Translations under genes and position numbers: made by a program | The notes under the pieces: model-generated | What the model was told of the DNA's origin: nothing | The model's input: the letters and a program-made list of their open reading frames with translations, nothing else | The model's database searches: none | Shown: piece after piece, positions 1 to 12,166 of the stretch | Numbering within the stretch: position 1 is the first letter of the stretch | Layout: each line of letters begins with the position of its first letter | Source of the DNA: Membranipora membranacea | Taxonomy: Eukaryota > Bryozoa > Gymnolaemata > Cheilostomatida > Membraniporidae | Length of the DNA: 64,000 bases | Direction: 5' to 3' | NCBI GenBank assembly: GCA_914767715.1 | Contig: OU612065.1 | Span: forward strand, 1,240,001 to 1,304,000

Positions 1-37
1 CAATTTCACTATATTACATTATTGACCAAGCCCTTAC

Positions 38-162
38 CTGATCCAGCTACTCCGACTGTGGCAGCTCCAGCACCGATATATTTGGCAGCTTGATCAATAT
101 CCTGACGGGCTGTGCTGGTACTGAAGTTGTTACATGTGACAGCTGCGGGCCTCACTGTGGCT
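38..162 (-). CDS. ATP5MC: ATP synthase F0 subunit c, mitochondrial, partial (5' exon)
   Basis: The minus strand reads ...[20 protein letters not shown]... and on to VGVAGSG, the start of the first membrane helix of the mitochondrial c-ring subunit (family signature [18 protein letters not shown]). It is followed by a consensus donor (CAG|GTAAGG) at position 37. The subunit forms the proton-translocating rotor ring in the inner mitochondrial membrane. Residues before ARQDID (about 20, rich in Thr, Ala and Ser, with an Arg) look like the end of an import presequence. The acceptor is either after position 170 (exon 38-170, reading [11 protein letters not shown]) or after 163 (exon 38-162). In the second case the exon is in phase with a minimal exon ATG-TT at 660-656, followed by GTAAGT, giving a short presequence beginning MLATVRP. 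That start is tentative. The rest of the gene, including the second helix with the proton-binding carboxylate, lies outside the window. Confidence 0.85.
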
Positions 163-660
163 CTGGTTAGCTGTAATATTGAAGATATAGTTAGCTATGA
201 AATGTACCATAGATTTTTTATATGCAGTATCAAAACATTTACCTAGTAGGACTTGAATATGGAATTATGAAACATTCATATGTTGGCATTCATGCAAACA
301 ATAGAGGTAGACTTTATCAGCTTTGTTTATTTGTGAAAGCTTTGATACCAAGTTCAAACAGTGCCAGGGAACATCGTATGCTAAGGTTTACTGATCTGAT
401 TTTGCTGATGCCAAAGATGGAGTAGCTATTTAGGGGGTGAGATGAGAAATTTCCATGTAATTTTAGCAGAGGATGTACAGCCTAGCAGGTATTGATATAT
501 CCATCAATATAAGTACCAAAGCGGATTTTTACCACGCTTTTAATACATCACTTAAATAAGATGAATGTAGTGCTTTATTCTTTTAGAAGCGTTTCAGTTC
601 ATTTGACCCTCTGGACATGGTGACTCAGGACATCAATGATTATATTTTTACTTACAACAT

Positions 661-2177
661 TTCTAGCCAATGGGGCAAGTGCTCTGGAACAGATATACAT
701 TTTGATATTTATCTAAAAATAAAGAAAAAACATAAAACGAGTTAATTTGTGTCATCTGTGTACATGGTCCATTCACCTGCATCATGTTAGTGATAGTCAT
801 ATTTATGAATACGCCAAAAAAGGTCGCCTCGACATGTTAGCCATGACAGCAGTAAATTCTATACTGAAATATAAGATAACCCATGTTGATCAGTCTCAAC
901 AAGGAGTTTAGAGAGTCTCTAACTCATTGGTATCAAATCAATCACAACTTGATTTTGCAAAATATTGCAAGACAAGAAACCCCCTATTCTATTTGCAAGC
1001 ACGGCTGTCTTAGAAGTATGAATGAAGTGATACCATATATAACAATATTGGCCGGAGATTCGTTCAGCTCCGTAAGTATATACTAAGGTACTACATTATG
1101 TACGCTATAAATTGATTATGATGGGAAAAAGTTGGATTGTATTGATTGCACTACCGTATTCACTATCAAACATCGTTTTATTATCAATATTGGGCATACA
1201 TACATACAAAACAAACATATTTAAATTTATTATTATGAACTATCCGAGACAAATTATTTCCTGGATTTTGTGGATTGTTTTCAGTGACCGCCATCTATTG
1301 CATAGGAGCTTTTATTGTCTTACGAACCAATGAATATATAAGTTTAACTGTGTATGTGTTGCCAGCAATCATAACTCAACTCAAGCTGTTCTAGTGTGAC
1401 TGTCTATATTCCTAATACAAGTTGACGGCCAAACAATAAGAGGTTACTGTAATTCAAAACAATATATGGTGTTTGCTCTGTACAACTCTGCTACATGGCC
1501 AAGACTAAAACCTCATAGAGAGATCCCATTGAGGGACCATCTATGATAGAGTTGCTAGATTTTGCAGGAAGCCGGCCGGCTTTCTTGCAAAAAGTTACTA
1601 CAAAGATGGTAGTCTAATGTATTTCTAGATAAAACTTGCTATTCTTGCATTATTCGAGAATATATATTACAACAGTTTGTCATATTACCATGTAATTCAA
1701 CCTTTATTAGGGTTAGCAACACTAAATGATAAGTGATGAACAATATGATTTCAGATAAACTTTACCTTTAGTTCACTTTACCGACACTTCTTCTCCAGTA
1801 GCTGACAGTGAGTAATGCGCATGCGCAGGATATGACATAGAAAATAAGCCTTCTATGGATGGTGGTATTGAGAAAATTTTGCTTTCACACTTCTATGTCC
1901 ATGTCATTGATGCATATCCCCTATAAATATGTCATTAACAGATTCTTCTAATTGACTTATTTTTTATATGTTGATATGAGTAAAATAAAATTTTTAATAT
2001 GTGAAAGCTTAGTTTTTAGTTGTTTTTATCCATTCTTTTAAATTTCACTCAGCTTCAACTCCTAATATAGGTCAATGAGTGCAGAGTGTAATGGGCATTG
2101 CCCGTGACTGGAGAAGTTGATGCACTTCTTCCCATCTCTCTGTTCCCACAGGACAAGTGCACATCCTTGCAGGCAGT
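661..2177. other. Divergent intergenic region, subunit c / JAZF1
   Basis: No convincing coding exon was recognised here. Short reading frames at 883-1086 and 1112-1333 have no matching splice context and biased, low-complexity composition. The region holds the NRF-1-like palindrome at 1815-1826 and presumably both promoters. A CCCACAG acceptor-like sequence near 2146-2152, just before the JAZF1 start codon, suggests a non-coding 5' exon further upstream. Confidence 0.4.
1815..1826. promoter_or_regulatory. NRF-1-type palindrome between divergent genes
   Basis: The 12-base palindrome TGCGCATGCGCA matches the consensus of the transcription factor NRF-1, which in animals controls many nuclear genes for mitochondrial proteins. 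It lies between the divergent ATP synthase subunit c and JAZF1-type genes. On the minus strand a possible untranslated leader with an AAAG|GTAAAG donor (about 1765-1805) follows directly. The match is seen; the regulatory role is inferred. Confidence 0.5.
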
Positions 2178-5100
2178 ATGGCTGTTTTCATGGTGAACAG
2201 CTGCAAGTTCAGGGGCTGTCACCTCATATATGAGACTTTAGCTGAGCTCATTCAGCACATTGAGGAAGCACATATAGGTAAGTAAGGCATGCTCATGCTG
2301 CTGCTCTCATTCATTTCAAGTTGTGTTCATCAATATTATTATTTATTGACAATGTGTTTGGTGTAATGTTCATTATTATATGCTTTTTATATGTATATTT
2401 ATATTGTTGATGTGTGCAAATTTGTGTATATAATGAACTATGCTATGGGCATGGCAAGACAGGTCACTCTCAGTCAGTGCAAGTTGTTAATAATAAATTA
2501 ATGTTGTTGTAGTTAGGCCTAGGTAGGTAGAGGTAGTAGAAGTAGTCTTGTATATGTAAGTACCACTAAGAAGTGACTAGACTAGTGAGTGACAAGTAGT
2601 AGATCGCTCCCTACTCATCACTCTGCCTAAAGTCTGGAATTCCCTCCAACCTGATCTCCGAGACATCTCTTCAACTTCCCTCTTCAAATCCAAACTAAAA
2701 ACCTTCTTATTCAAATCTACTTAAAATGTTTAATTTTAGCCTGGCTGGTTGCCTGTTTTTGCCTGGCAGGTGGCCATATTTAACTAAATATAATGTGTAC
2801 ATACATGTATTTTATTAGAAGTTACTATAATTTTATCTTTCCGTTAACTCACTGTCAGATTTTATGTACACTTTTATTTTATTTTTTATTATTCTACACC
2901 GAATATTTTATCTCACATTTGATCATGTACAACGCTTAGAAATCATTGTTTTATTGTATAAACAACTTTATTAAGCGTTTCATCAATAAACTGTATTATT
3001 ATTATTATAAGTCCCACTCTCTGGTGATGTACATAGGCAGTCAGGATAGTATGCATGGTACACAATATTCCAGTTTTGTTCAAAAATGAAGAGAAGACAG
3101 GAAATTATATATCAAAAGTTGTTAACCAGGACCATCATATACCAACAAGTCCATCATATACCAAGGAGTAAAAGTCTTTTACTCCTTGCATATACCAAGT
3201 CACTTTCCAGTATCTAATGACAAAATCTAAGCGCTAAGCCTATATGTCTTTTTCTACGAAAATACAAGAATATTTGACAACATAGTTAATTAGCTGGTAT
3301 GAAACAGGCAGAGATAAAAACCAACACACTTTCTGATATGAAGATTATCTTAACTTATCCCTATCTCAATTCATCAATTATTAGAGCAATATTTCTTAAT
3401 TTCTTGTACTTAATCAAAGAAGATCGTAAGGGATCATAAGGTCCCAGGTTCAAACCCCACCAGGTGCACTGTTTGTCTAGTCCTACCTGATTTGGCTGTC
3501 GCGGGCCATTCACCCTAGCCGACCTGGAATCAATTAATGGACAATGGCTTGCCATATTGCCTAATACCTTTAAAAATGAAGTTGGCGATTACTCTTCAAA
3601 ACAAACAAGATAAAGGGAGAGCTAAAAAATATTGTTCTTCTCTTTTATTTATTTGTTCAAGTCATAGATTGTTTGCTTGTAGACTAATCTTCTAGGTCCA
3701 AGCTTGTGCTAGAAATACCAGATCTACTCTAAAATCTAGATTACAATGGCTCACGGTAGTAACTGGCGCTTGGTAAATTTCAAGGCTTCAAATTCACTTG
3801 GTTTTACATTTATGATCCTTGCAACTGTCAATTTAAACCTAGGATTAAATATTGATAACCTATCACGCCTAAAAGAAAGATTTTTTTTAGAGCTTTTCCC
3901 CAAATAATGATTCGCCTGAGTTTTCAGTGGGCAAGCTGAGCTAGTGAGGAAAATAATACTGTTTGATTTTTAACAAGTGGTGTGCTGGATTACGTGCAAA
4001 CACCACATCCACATCAAGCGCATCTTAGTTGTATCCAACATTGCATTAAAAACTGAACATTAGTATTCAGATGTAATTATCTAATTTTAATCCAAGTATT
4101 TATTGTTTGTTGTTTATTCTTCAATAGAGGCTGATCCGAAAGTTCTGGAGCAGCAGGAGAATGAACAGCCGACTGCGATTGCATTAAGCCAAGTACTCAA
4201 GTTCTATGGTGGAGCTAAACCCAAAAAGTCTCTGCTAGCAATAGCAACCAGTAACTCATCCAGCATCGGCAGTAAAAAATATCGACAACGCAACAACTCG
4301 GTCATGTCAACATCTGCTTCAATACGAAGCCTCACTCCTACAAGTAAGTAACCCTACTGGGTAGTAGATATGGCCAGGGAAAGTGGCTATCTACGGAAAC
4401 TGTGTGCAATAATAAATATTCTCATCTGTTCTCTTGCTGGACCAGAGTAGGATACAATATTCAAAATGCGATCGTAGCAAGTCTATGTGTTGACATCATT
4501 GTTTGTTTCCGAAATGTGGTTGGGCGGCTGTGGACAGACAAATGTTCGGCCTAAAGAGGAATTTAACTGACTGGGACTTATTTTTGAGCAGGTAGTGAGT
4601 ATGATTTTGATGATGACGAATCATCGATGGATATATTGGGAGGAGGACTAGAGATGGAGACTGATAGTAAATCATTACTTACAGCTGAGCAGCAGTGGAT
4701 TAATCAGCTAATACTAAGGTACATTATAACAAGCTCTCCAACTTCACCAGTCTATAGAGATGTCATGCTGACAAATCTTCTCATGTATCATTTCAGCACA
4801 AGTGTGTGGAAGCTTACATCCCCATTTATTCCCTGGTCACTTGGACATTCATTGTTGGGACCTTGGGCCATAATTTGGATGGCTGCTGTATAGACTCCTT
4901 TTGAACATCAACTGTTGATACATAATTTGGTATGAAGGTCAAATACTGAGCAACTCAATCAAGAAAAGGTTGCCGTTATCATATAAGGGTGCGTGTAGGG
5001 TTTATATCACTAGTTGATATCACACTGCTTTAGTACTAGAGTGATAGGGTTGGATAGAGTGTGTTAGTAGGCCTGGGGGCTCTTTCTATTAAAAACAGCC

Positions 5101-6939
5101 ACAATCGCAATCTGATAACTCACTCAATGAATGAGTGATACCTGCTAGGGTCTCTCTCAGAGATCGCTAACTCATTGATGGAACTCTATACATTCTGAGT
5201 GAGCGATTTGGGATCGATTTTGTCTAATCGAATGACTAAGTGAGTGATAATTCTGAGCGATGTGATAGTGATAATATGGTTTAGTAAGGCATCGCACATT
5301 CTAATTGAAAGATTGTCACCAACAATATATGCTGCGGAATCTATATACTGATTCATAATAATTTCTCTATACTACCATTATACATGGACAGCTGATTTAT
5401 AACCCTGGTGACCTTAATCATGTTAGACAGAAGTGAGGTTATAGATATCTGGTGAATATTGTGCTACGACTAATAATGGAGAATGGTGATGAATTAATTG
5501 TTCAATTGATGGACTTATTTTAGAATGATGTCTCAGAAGACAGAGGACATTGAGAAGCCATACGCTTGTCCAATGAAGGGCTGCAGGAAGCGTTATAAAA
5601 ACATTAATGGTGTGAAGTACCATGCTAAGAATGGACACAAACGTGAAGCCAGGTGATTACAAGCTTTTCCTCCTTGTTGTTGTACAACTACCCTTCACGC
5701 CATTTGACCAGTGGCGATAACAGTCATGATTAACAGCTTGAAATAATTTTCACTCTCACAGTTGATGTGGACATGATTGTTATGAGAGAGAGAGTGTGGC
5801 TTCAGTCATGTATTATAGGTCGATGGCATAATCTAAGTTAGATTGGTCTGACCAGTTATACACTGTGATCTTGATTGGTAATTTACCCAAGTCAGAAGTG
5901 CAGTTCTATGATACTAGCATAAATTACATCTCATCACCATAATTGTAGCTTAGTTATAATATACTGATTATGGAATATTTGTGCAGTCAAGAACCAACAG
6001 CTATCATAATACAGGCACCTTTGTTATTATATAACAGTAGAAAACATGATTTCAGAGCTACTCTTTACTTGTCAAAATGAGATCTTGAGTCGAGTTGCTA
6101 TGGCACAGTACTGCGGAAATGTCTCAATAGCACTAAGTAATCCTAACCACGATTCTCGTCACTTTCTGCAACCTGGTCAGATACAAGGATTGTTAAAGAA
6201 AGCGAGAAATGCAGCTCACAGCACATACAGGTAATTCTGTTATATTTGGGATTTACTGTAACATTTTCATTGTATTTATATCTTCAGAATGGCGAAGCTG
6301 ACGTCTAAATGTTTCTGTGGGAAGTCCTTCCATTCTGCCAAACAGCTGGAGCTTCATACAGAATCAGAACACTCACTATCTAGTCTCGGTGTGATCAGTC
6401 CTGTATGTGAATCTCCTCTATCTGATCCTAACCTCAGTATAACTGTGAAGGATGAGCCGTCTACTCCTACAAGCAATGTTATAGATAGCAAAGCCCCGCT
6501 TAGCATCATCCACCCAATTACCATCAGCGGGGGCGTACTACTTACCCCCGCAACCGCACGTCACCTTAAAACTGTGAACAAAGGTGAGATACTAGTAGCA
6601 CAGAAACTGCCAAGCCTTACCAACCAGAAGCAGACTGTTGCTAGTCTAGTCTGTTCCTCCTCAACTAGTCTGGTCACGCCACCAACCACTCCACAGAAAC
6701 GCACTCCGAATCTCAGTCTAACATCGTCCATGATGAAGTCGTCTCCCATCAGTAGTAGTAGTAATCAGGAGCTGACAGAACATCAGCAGGCAATTAATGA
6801 GAAGGTAGCTCGGGCTCTGGCAGCTGCTAAACAAGCCATGGAGGCAGCTAAAGGTAACGGTGGTAACACAATAAGCACTGTTAGTACAACCACTGTGTCT
6901 GGTGTGCCTCCGCAAACAGTCATCACTCTAAAAAATTAA
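2178..6939 (+). CDS. JAZF1: JAZF1-type zinc-finger protein
   Basis: Five exons: 2178-2277, 4128-4343, 4592-4718, 5524-5652, 6288-6939, giving 407 residues. The N-terminus has a C2H2 finger (Cys9, Cys14, His27, His32) followed by EADPKVLEQQE, like the IDTDPRVLEKQE segment of vertebrate JAZF1. Next comes the Ser-rich SLTPTSSEYDFDDDE segment. Exon 4 carries the hallmark KPYACPMKGCRKRYKNINGV and then KYHAKNGH (Cys163, Cys168, His181, His186). A third degenerate finger starts exon 5 (Cys199, Cys201, His214, His219). Vertebrate JAZF1 (about 243 residues) is a nuclear cofactor associated with TR4 and with the NuA4/TIP60 acetyltransferase complex; the same nuclear role is inferred here. The protein is much longer than the vertebrate one: residues 220-407 are Ser/Thr/Pro-rich with one Ala-rich helix (VARALAAAKQAMEAAKG). 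The start is the first ATG in frame before the finger. Confidence 0.9.
2605..3009 (+). mobile_element. 3' end of a 5'-truncated non-LTR retrotransposon (LINE)
   Basis: An open frame ending in TAA at 2722-2724 reads KVWNSLQPDLRDISSTSLF and then KSKLKTFLFKS. This is the typical extreme C-terminus of reverse-transcriptase proteins of CR1/L2/Jockey-type LINEs (W-N-S-L-P..., S-F-K-...-L-K). It is followed by about 280 bases of 3' untranslated sequence ending in a (TTA)n tail at 2990-3009, as expected for a 5'-truncated insertion. It lies in intron 1 of the JAZF1-type gene. Family level only; no target duplication was resolved. Confidence 0.7.
3425..3545 (+). repeat. Possible tRNA-derived SINE fragment
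   Basis: A B-box-like GGTTCAAACCCCACC stands at about 3448-3462, followed by a GC-richer tail that ends in TGGAATC, unlike the AT-rich intron around it. It resembles the tRNA-related heads of other SINE-like repeats in this window, but the A box is degenerate. It lies in intron 1 of the JAZF1-type gene. Confidence 0.35.
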
Positions 6940-9245
6940 CTGTCTTTATAATTTTAAGTCTCTGTTACTAAAAACTTGAGAGCACTTGCTACTTTTGGCA
7001 GTACAATCTTGCCAAGCTTGACAAAGATTTCATCCTTTAAAATGGCTGAATTCATTTTGTGTGTATTCCTCTATATTATTTATTATTTTGTTTCTATGTT
7101 AAATGTGATATTATTTGACTCACTATTTTGAATGAGTACCGTGCATTCTCATTAACAAACTTAGCCACTCAGGAAAGTATAAAATTATAATCATTGTAAA
7201 TGTATCATTGCAGGTTGTCATTTCACTGTTGGCAATCTTTTAATTTATAATAAATTATTGAATAATATCTAGCGCTGTTAAAAACACTCTTGCTGTCATA
7301 ATACTCCTTCTGTATCATTACAAAAAGTTTTAAATGTACTGTTGAATAATGTTTATTGGTATCGTTTTATATTTTATGATCACCACTGTTGTAATATGTT
7401 CTTTTTTGTTATTATGCTATTGAGGATAAATGCAATCAGTTTTTTTTCTATTTATCCATCCTGGATCTTCGCTATTTTGCTAGCCGCTATGTAGACATAA
7501 TAAGTTAGGACAGTTTAGTGTACATACTAGGTTCTCCTACCTCGTGGCAAGGAATTATTAAATAGTTGGTGCTTATTTAGTCCATGTGTTCCAATTTACG
7601 CATCTTTTGTGGCACATCTCATTGATGTTTCTTTGTTGGTCTTTGTAATCTCTTTTACATGTTCATTCAATAAAGTTGTTATTTTAGAGCTTTTTGTGTC
7701 TGTTGAGCCCCCCAGACGCTTGCCCCCTCCCTCTCCCAACATTCTTGTTGTGGATGAAAAAAAAGATACATGAGTATCTAGTTACAGATTGTTGTCCCAA
7801 TCAATAAGGAAGGATAAAGTAGTTTAAAATAAACCTCGCACTTCAACCACTCCTCTCCATCAGGATAATGGTAGGAAACTGTCACATGGTCATAATATAT
7901 CTGTTTTAAGTGGATATAGGCATGTCTGTATTTGACCAAGGAGTAACTCCTTGGTTTAGCACTTGATGTATATAGTTGGTATCTCAATGATGGTTCTTGT
8001 CATGAATTAGAAGAGAAAATGAATGAATAATTTTAAACAACTGACCAAATCTTTGACAGAAAGAAACGATGCATAATAATATTTTACTGCATTATATAGG
8101 CAACATTTGTCCTAAGAGTTGCCTTGCCATTAGTTGTGAGCAAGCAACTCCAGTTCTTCCAAGTAAAAGTGACAACCTTATAATCTCATTTGTGTTAATT
8201 ATTACCATCAATTAACCAGGTAAGCCAATCCCATGAAATCATGTACATATGAAATATCAATCTCCTATGGAGCTGATAGTTCGCTTCAACAGCCAAGCCA
8301 GTTTTTCGTGCTAAATGTGGTGAATTGTTAATTCAAGAATTCTTATCACTACAGTTATTGTCATTATGTAGGTTACTTTATTTCATACACCAGCATGCAC
8401 TCCACCTTTATGTCCATATAAGATCGCCTGGTCAGCTTCTAAGTCTCCTGTAAAGACTGGCAAGCTGAGCTAGATTCCTTCCAAATTGTATTTGTTGTGG
8501 GTTTCAGTAGACTAACATGGTGGTGATGATCAGTGTGGTCGAGGATTGAGAAACTCAAGCTTTTACCCATCCCATTCTCAGCTTTAGTATTGGTATCATG
8601 TTCATGTGTCTTGCAAGTTAACAATTAAATATTGCATAGAATATTAAAAAAAATTAAAAGTATCTTTTGACTAAGATAAGTGTCTGCAAAGCCTAAAACA
8701 CAAGCTCGATTTTTTTAATATTTAGGGTTAGCCAATACTGTTGTCTCCACAAGCATGCAGAATGTTAGGGATTAGAATTTGTTGTTGTAAGGCTTATTTG
8801 CCGTAATAGTGCCACACCACACACATTAATGTAATTATTGTTTGTGGCGTGTTACTTTTACTTATGTTCCAGAAGATTATAAATGGAAACAAACAGAGGA
8901 CCTTCACAATCAGAGATAATGATTTGCTCACGTCTGTCAACCAATGTCGACAGAGCTAAGAATAAATCGGCTTTAAATCGCTGCTCGTTTCACAATCTTG
9001 AAACACACAAATTGGCCAGTGACAGGATATTGCATGGAGTGTAGGTTTAATTAATTGAGTTTTGTACTGTTTGAACTAACTTATTGATTATCCTGAGGGC
9101 TTGTAGTATTTATAAGAGGAAAACACTCATTTGCCAGTATTTAGAAAGCTACAATCAAGTCCCATAAATACTTACTTTTCATATCATGTATGGGTGTCAG
9201 TTTCAGTTGGCATTATAAATTATAATTTGGTGAAGAATATTTACC
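6940..9245. other. JAZF1 3' untranslated region and intergenic stretch
   Basis: Positions 6940 to about 7695 look like the 3' UTR of the JAZF1-type gene, ending near an AATAAA signal. From about 7700 to 9245 no conserved gene was recognised. A small open frame at 8884-9045 (54 codons with stop, starting METNRGPSQSEIM) has ordinary composition but no recognised similarity and is not called as a gene. Confidence 0.4.
7669..7674 (+). terminator. Polyadenylation signal of the JAZF1-type gene
   Basis: AATAAA is followed by a GT- and T-rich downstream element (GTTGTTATTTTAGAGC, then TTTTTGTGTCTGTTG). That is the usual animal cleavage and polyadenylation arrangement. It lies about 730 bases after the stop codon; an earlier TAATAAATTA near 7246 is an alternative. 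Confidence 0.5.
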
Positions 9246-12166
9246 ATGTTTGTCAGAGGAACGCTCATTCTGCTGGTTCTAGTAGCTAATACGACTCATG
9301 CCTTGGCTTCCGACAAACAAATCACATCCCAGAATCCAACAGACCAGAAGGATAGAACTGTCAGTGCTTTAGTGAAAACTATATCTTACATGAGAAGTAA
9401 CTACGACAAACTTAACTTGGATGCCATCACTGGTCTACGAATAATACAAGGTATTCATTGTTACAGCTGGTTACAGGATACAGGAGATAAATCAAGTTGA
9501 GAGTCAATGTTGAGAGTATTGGCTACAAAGTAGTTTTAGCCACAAAGGTATTATATTTCTGATCACAACCTACCGAAAATAATTTTGGTGAGTTTAGCCC
9601 TTATAGATTATCAGGCATAGCGGACATGGCTTTGACAGGACAACTATTGTCTAACATCCAGAGTGCTTTACATGATTACAGGTCAATTGCATAGTTTGAG
9701 ACATGATGGAGACGCAGGTATCGACATGCTCTTAGAACTGGTTTTGGAGACCATTGAGCTGGGACTACCAGCTGTAAAGATCTATGAGCCAGAATATTAT
9801 CAACGTGAGAACCTGTCCTAATATTGGTATTGCAAATCTTTACAGAGCTGAAATAAAATTACAAATTGCGACATAATACTAGCTATAGTTTAGCAAAGTT
9901 TTTGGGTTTTTTCAACAATAAAAGTAAACTTTGTTGCTCTCAGTTTTGTTGCCTGTCTTCGTTTCGCTTGGCCAATATTTCCATTCTCCCTCAAATTTAG
10001 ACATCCCAATAAACAGTCAAGAAGTAATAACAGCTCGATGTGAAGTTAAATCATTTACCTTGTTATGACAGAGCTGAGTAGGCTTGTGGAGGTAGATTTC
10101 TGGGAGCGTTCTCTCCCTGGTAGTACGAGAGAGGAGGAGGATAGATTTATGCGTAATATAGTCGATGAGCTCGCCTACCAATCAGAGAGCAAAATGAGCA
10201 CCGCAGATAGCAAACATCCAGTCGAGCTGTTCAATGAGAAATTATCAGATCATTGTATACAGGAAATCATAAACAACAGGTAACAACAGGTTATTCAAAC
10301 TTTTAGATACTATTTATCCATTTATCAGGAAAAACATAATTTGTCTACCATCACAGGATTGGATGCGCAACAGGCCCCCCCCCCCCCCCCCCCGCTTCAT
10401 TCCTCTTAAGTAGAATCTGGAGTTTTAGTTAATCCAGCTAGTACTGGACAGATTTATTTGATTGTGGCAGGTGTAACATCAGCCTGTCATGTATAAGTAT
10501 GATGACAGTGAAAGGAGTGGAGGGATATACAGCCACCCACCAGGTCTACTACTTCATCATTATGATTCAGGTAAGTCAAGTTACCTTCAGACTCGACCAG
10601 GTATCTATAGCATGTACTGCTGAAGAAATGACTAATGTATTTTTCGGGTACAAGTGCGCCACACGATAAGTATGTGTTATATAGATGTATTATAATATCA
10701 TCCAGCTTGATGGTGACGTTTCCCATTATAAGTAGGAAATATCGCAAGTATACAAAATTCAATTTCCTTACGATATGGATTTGAAATCAAGCTGCAATAT
10801 TTATCAATGGGGGAAGACAGCTTGGCACCAGTTTTTTAATACCGAAGCCATTGCCACCAGCAACAAAGCATCTCTTGGGGATCAAAGTCGCTTTTTCACT
10901 GCTCAGAAATAGAAAATCAAACTGTCTGACTAATAAGACATAGTGATTACTATAAAATAGATGCATTTCACTGAAGCCATTAGTAAAATAATATTCTAAT
11001 TCCTAATTCTGCCTATTATAAATACAGGCAGGATGTCTCTCTGACAGAACTGAGGCTCTTGTGCGGCAGATTACTAACAATCTCTGTGCTTACATATATA
11101 TACACGCCTTATCAGAATCTAAGCATAACGATATAGAGAGGGATCTATTCATGGAACAAGGTATACCATATCTCTTCTGGTTTTGGGCCTTATATGCATG
11201 CAGTGGTGACACATGAGAAACAACAATACCAAAACCTATCAATATACAGTATTGATCCATTTTAGTTCTTGAAGAAGAAACTTTATTGAGTTTGCATGAT
11301 TATGGGGGAGTCAAATATTTAATATAATCCATACATGTACAAAATACTATATTGGTACATACATGGTGTTATCTCTCTGTGGTTACAGTTGGTCTGTGTG
11401 GGTTAGCAGGATACTATAACCTATTCTCCCGACACGACTGGGTAGACAGTATTCTGAGCTGGCAGAGAGAGGAGGGATGTTATGGAAATGTGGAGGACTT
11501 TCTATCAGAACTTGAACAAATAGGTAGGCCTATAATAAGTAATGACAGGAGATGATACAAACATGTCAGAGTGTAAATCAGGCATTCCAAATATATTTCT
11601 TAAGCCGTGGCGGCTGGAACCCTATAATTATCTATTTCGTTTAATGCGTAATATTTGAAATCCCTGCATGCAAAAAGCCAGGGAAGATGGGATATCTTGA
11701 TAATCCGAGCTCACATATTATGGTATGAGTCTTGTCGGCATTTATTCCACTGACCGAATCAGGGTGGATTGTTGTTATGTTGGTAGATGATAAAAGTCGG
11801 TTCCGCAGATCCTCGTCTGCAGAGGCTCAGACTCAGAGGAGAGTGAAGAGAGAGGAGAGGGCTATGAATAATGGCTGTCTAAGTCACAGAACCACAGTGG
11901 CATCGCTGGCTCTCATACAGAACTATAAATCACTACTAGAGGTCCTCACTACTAAACACCACTCACTAAGACCACAGGGTGAAAGTCACAACCCCCAACA
12001 GAGTGACAGACCTAACCACCCACAGAGTGACAGACCTAACCACCCACAGAGTGACAGACCTAACTCCCTACAGGGTGACAGCCAACAACAGAGACAAACA
12101 GACAGCCTCAATCAGCAGCAGGATAAGAAGGGTATAGAGGAGATCTTGTTACAATCGCTCACATAA
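9246..12166 (+). CDS. Secreted C16orf89-type protein (DUF4735 family)
   Basis: Seven exons: 9246-9450, 9682-9804, 10072-10279, 10471-10570, 11028-11160, 11389-11523, 11787-12166, giving 427 residues with all phases matching. Residues 1-20 (MFVRGTLILLVLVANTTHAL) are a signal peptide. Segments match human C16orf89 in order: NLDAITGLRIIQGQLHS, then CNISLSCISMM...EGYTATHQVYYF, then CLSDRTEALVRQITNNLCAY, ERDLFMEQVGLCGLAGYYNL, and WVDSILSWQREEGCYG. Conserved cysteines agree with a disulfide-bonded secreted fold. The biochemical function of the family is unknown. The last exon adds a basic then Gln/Pro-rich tail with a tandem QSDRPNHP repeat. Intron 3 contains a run of about 20 C residues (about 10374-10393), a likely assembly trouble spot. 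A sequence at 9615-9681 looks exon-like but is out of phase with the model. Confidence 0.87.
11985..12080 (+). repeat. In-frame 24-base coding repeat
   Basis: The last exon of the C16orf89-type gene contains a tandem unit encoding about eight residues (QSDRPNHP), present two to three times perfectly and with flanking decayed copies (QSDRPNSL, QGDS). It makes a low-complexity hydrophilic C-terminal tail and may vary in length between alleles. Confidence 0.75.

Noticed and set aside
6046-6234. Coding-like frame between JAZF1 exons 4 and 5, ending at a GTAATT donor
   Set aside because: None of its possible acceptors gives the phase needed to join exon 4, while exon 4 joins exon 5 directly in phase and matches the family.
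9615-9681. Exon-like segment (ADMALTGQLLSNIQSAL) in intron 1 of the C16orf89-type gene
   Set aside because: It would leave phase 2, but the next exon (QLHSLRHDG) needs phase 1 and fits exon 1 directly, matching the human protein.
10374-10393. Run of about 20 C residues, and a shorter run near 51740-51754
   Set aside because: Simple homopolymers in introns; useful only as a warning for sequencing and assembly accuracy.
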